NCBI GenBank assembly: GCA_027322565.1
Contig: DAHVRG010000028.1
Coordinates: 1-6,532 of the forward strand
DNA: 6,532 bases
Direction: 5' to 3'
Source of the DNA: Georgenia sp.
Lineage (GTDB): Bacteria; Actinomycetota; Actinomycetes; Actinomycetales; Actinomycetaceae
The translations under genes and the position numbers were made by a program. Each line of letters starts with the position of its first letter. Position 1 is the stretch's first letter. Shown here one piece after another: positions 6,489 through 6,532 of this stretch. The notes beneath the pieces are model-generated. The model was not told where the DNA came from. It saw only the letters and a list, made by a program, of their open reading frames with translations, and did no database searches.

Positions 6489-6494
6489 TACGAC
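6489..6494 (+). promoter_or_regulatory. Possible -10 element of a leaderless promoter (TACGAC)
   Basis: TACGAC keeps the conserved first T and second A of actinobacterial -10 boxes and ends six bases before the ATG at 6501, the spacing typical of leaderless transcripts. The last base is C rather than the preferred T (a T follows at 6495), and no clear -35 box is seen. Confidence 0.25.
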
Positions 6495-6500
6495 TGGTCC

Positions 6501-6532
6501 ATGACATCTTCTCCGCAGCCCCGCCGCACCCG
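6501..6532 (+). CDS. Possible start of a divergent gene, cut by window end
   Basis: An ATG at 6501 opens a frame of ten codons (MTSSPQPRRT) that runs off the window. The short Ser/Pro/Arg-rich beginning resembles the disordered N-termini common in actinobacterial proteins but says nothing about function. There is no Shine-Dalgarno site before it. Instead TACGACT (6489-6495) sits just upstream, the arrangement expected of a leaderless transcript whose first base is the A of ATG. The 6424-6500 gap would then be the shared upstream region of two divergent genes. The evidence is thin. Confidence 0.35.
   Translation, partial: MTSSPQPRRT

Noticed and set aside
6424..6507. Upstream extension of the small membrane protein to an ATG at 6507 (minus strand)
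   Set aside because: The internal ATG at 6423 has a strong, well-spaced Shine-Dalgarno site that the longer form would read through, and the added residues are low-complexity.
2..6532. Search for CRISPR arrays, tRNA genes, insertion-sequence ends and long direct repeats
   Set aside because: No regularly spaced repeats, tRNA-like cloverleaf, transposase frame or matched terminal repeats were seen by eye. The coding genes account for almost all of the sequence.

Overview
The window is very GC-rich with strongly G/C-ending codons, short intergenic gaps and Shine-Dalgarno sites of the GGAGG type. This points to a high-GC actinobacterium; a Micrococcales-type relative is plausible but cannot be fixed from sequence alone. 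It holds six well-supported genes and one possible partial gene. Five of the six run on the plus strand. No rRNA, tRNA, insertion sequence, CRISPR array or phage gene is visible. No stretch longer than 152 bases lacks a gene.

Bases 2-1514 are the end of a cofactor operon. It comprises larE (5' end cut off by the window edge) and larB, which overlap by 8 nt. Both make the nickel-pincer nucleotide (NPN) cofactor of lactate racemase LarA and its hydroxyacid racemase/epimerase relatives. LarB carboxylates and hydrolyses nicotinic acid adenine dinucleotide, and LarE inserts sulfur. The nickel-inserting enzyme LarC and a LarA-type apoenzyme are not in view and would be expected outside the window, most likely upstream.

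Bases 1515-1666 are non-coding and relatively A/T-rich in part. They contain an imperfect inverted repeat (1606-1629) and the dctP ribosome-binding site. Bases 1667-4612 are a complete three-gene TRAP transporter: lipoprotein solute-binding protein (DctP), small membrane subunit (DctQ) and large membrane subunit (DctM), tightly spaced or overlapping. TRAP systems take up organic acids and sugar acids using a sodium gradient. The substrate cannot be read from the sequence. The neighbouring lar genes make a 2-hydroxyacid or sugar acid an attractive guess.

Bases 4613-4728 hold hairpin-forming sequence, a possible -10 box and a good ribosome-binding site for nhaA (4729-5949), a Na+/H+ antiporter. 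Convergent to it, on the minus strand, is a small three-helix membrane protein of unknown function (5971-6423). At the right edge a divergent plus-strand start (6501) may open another gene, seen for only ten codons.

I see no evidence of a wholly new system. The points most worth following are the lar-TRAP adjacency, the three-cysteine form of LarE, the inverted repeat upstream of dctP, the acidic tail of DctQ and an unusual residue in the pH-sensing region of NhaA.
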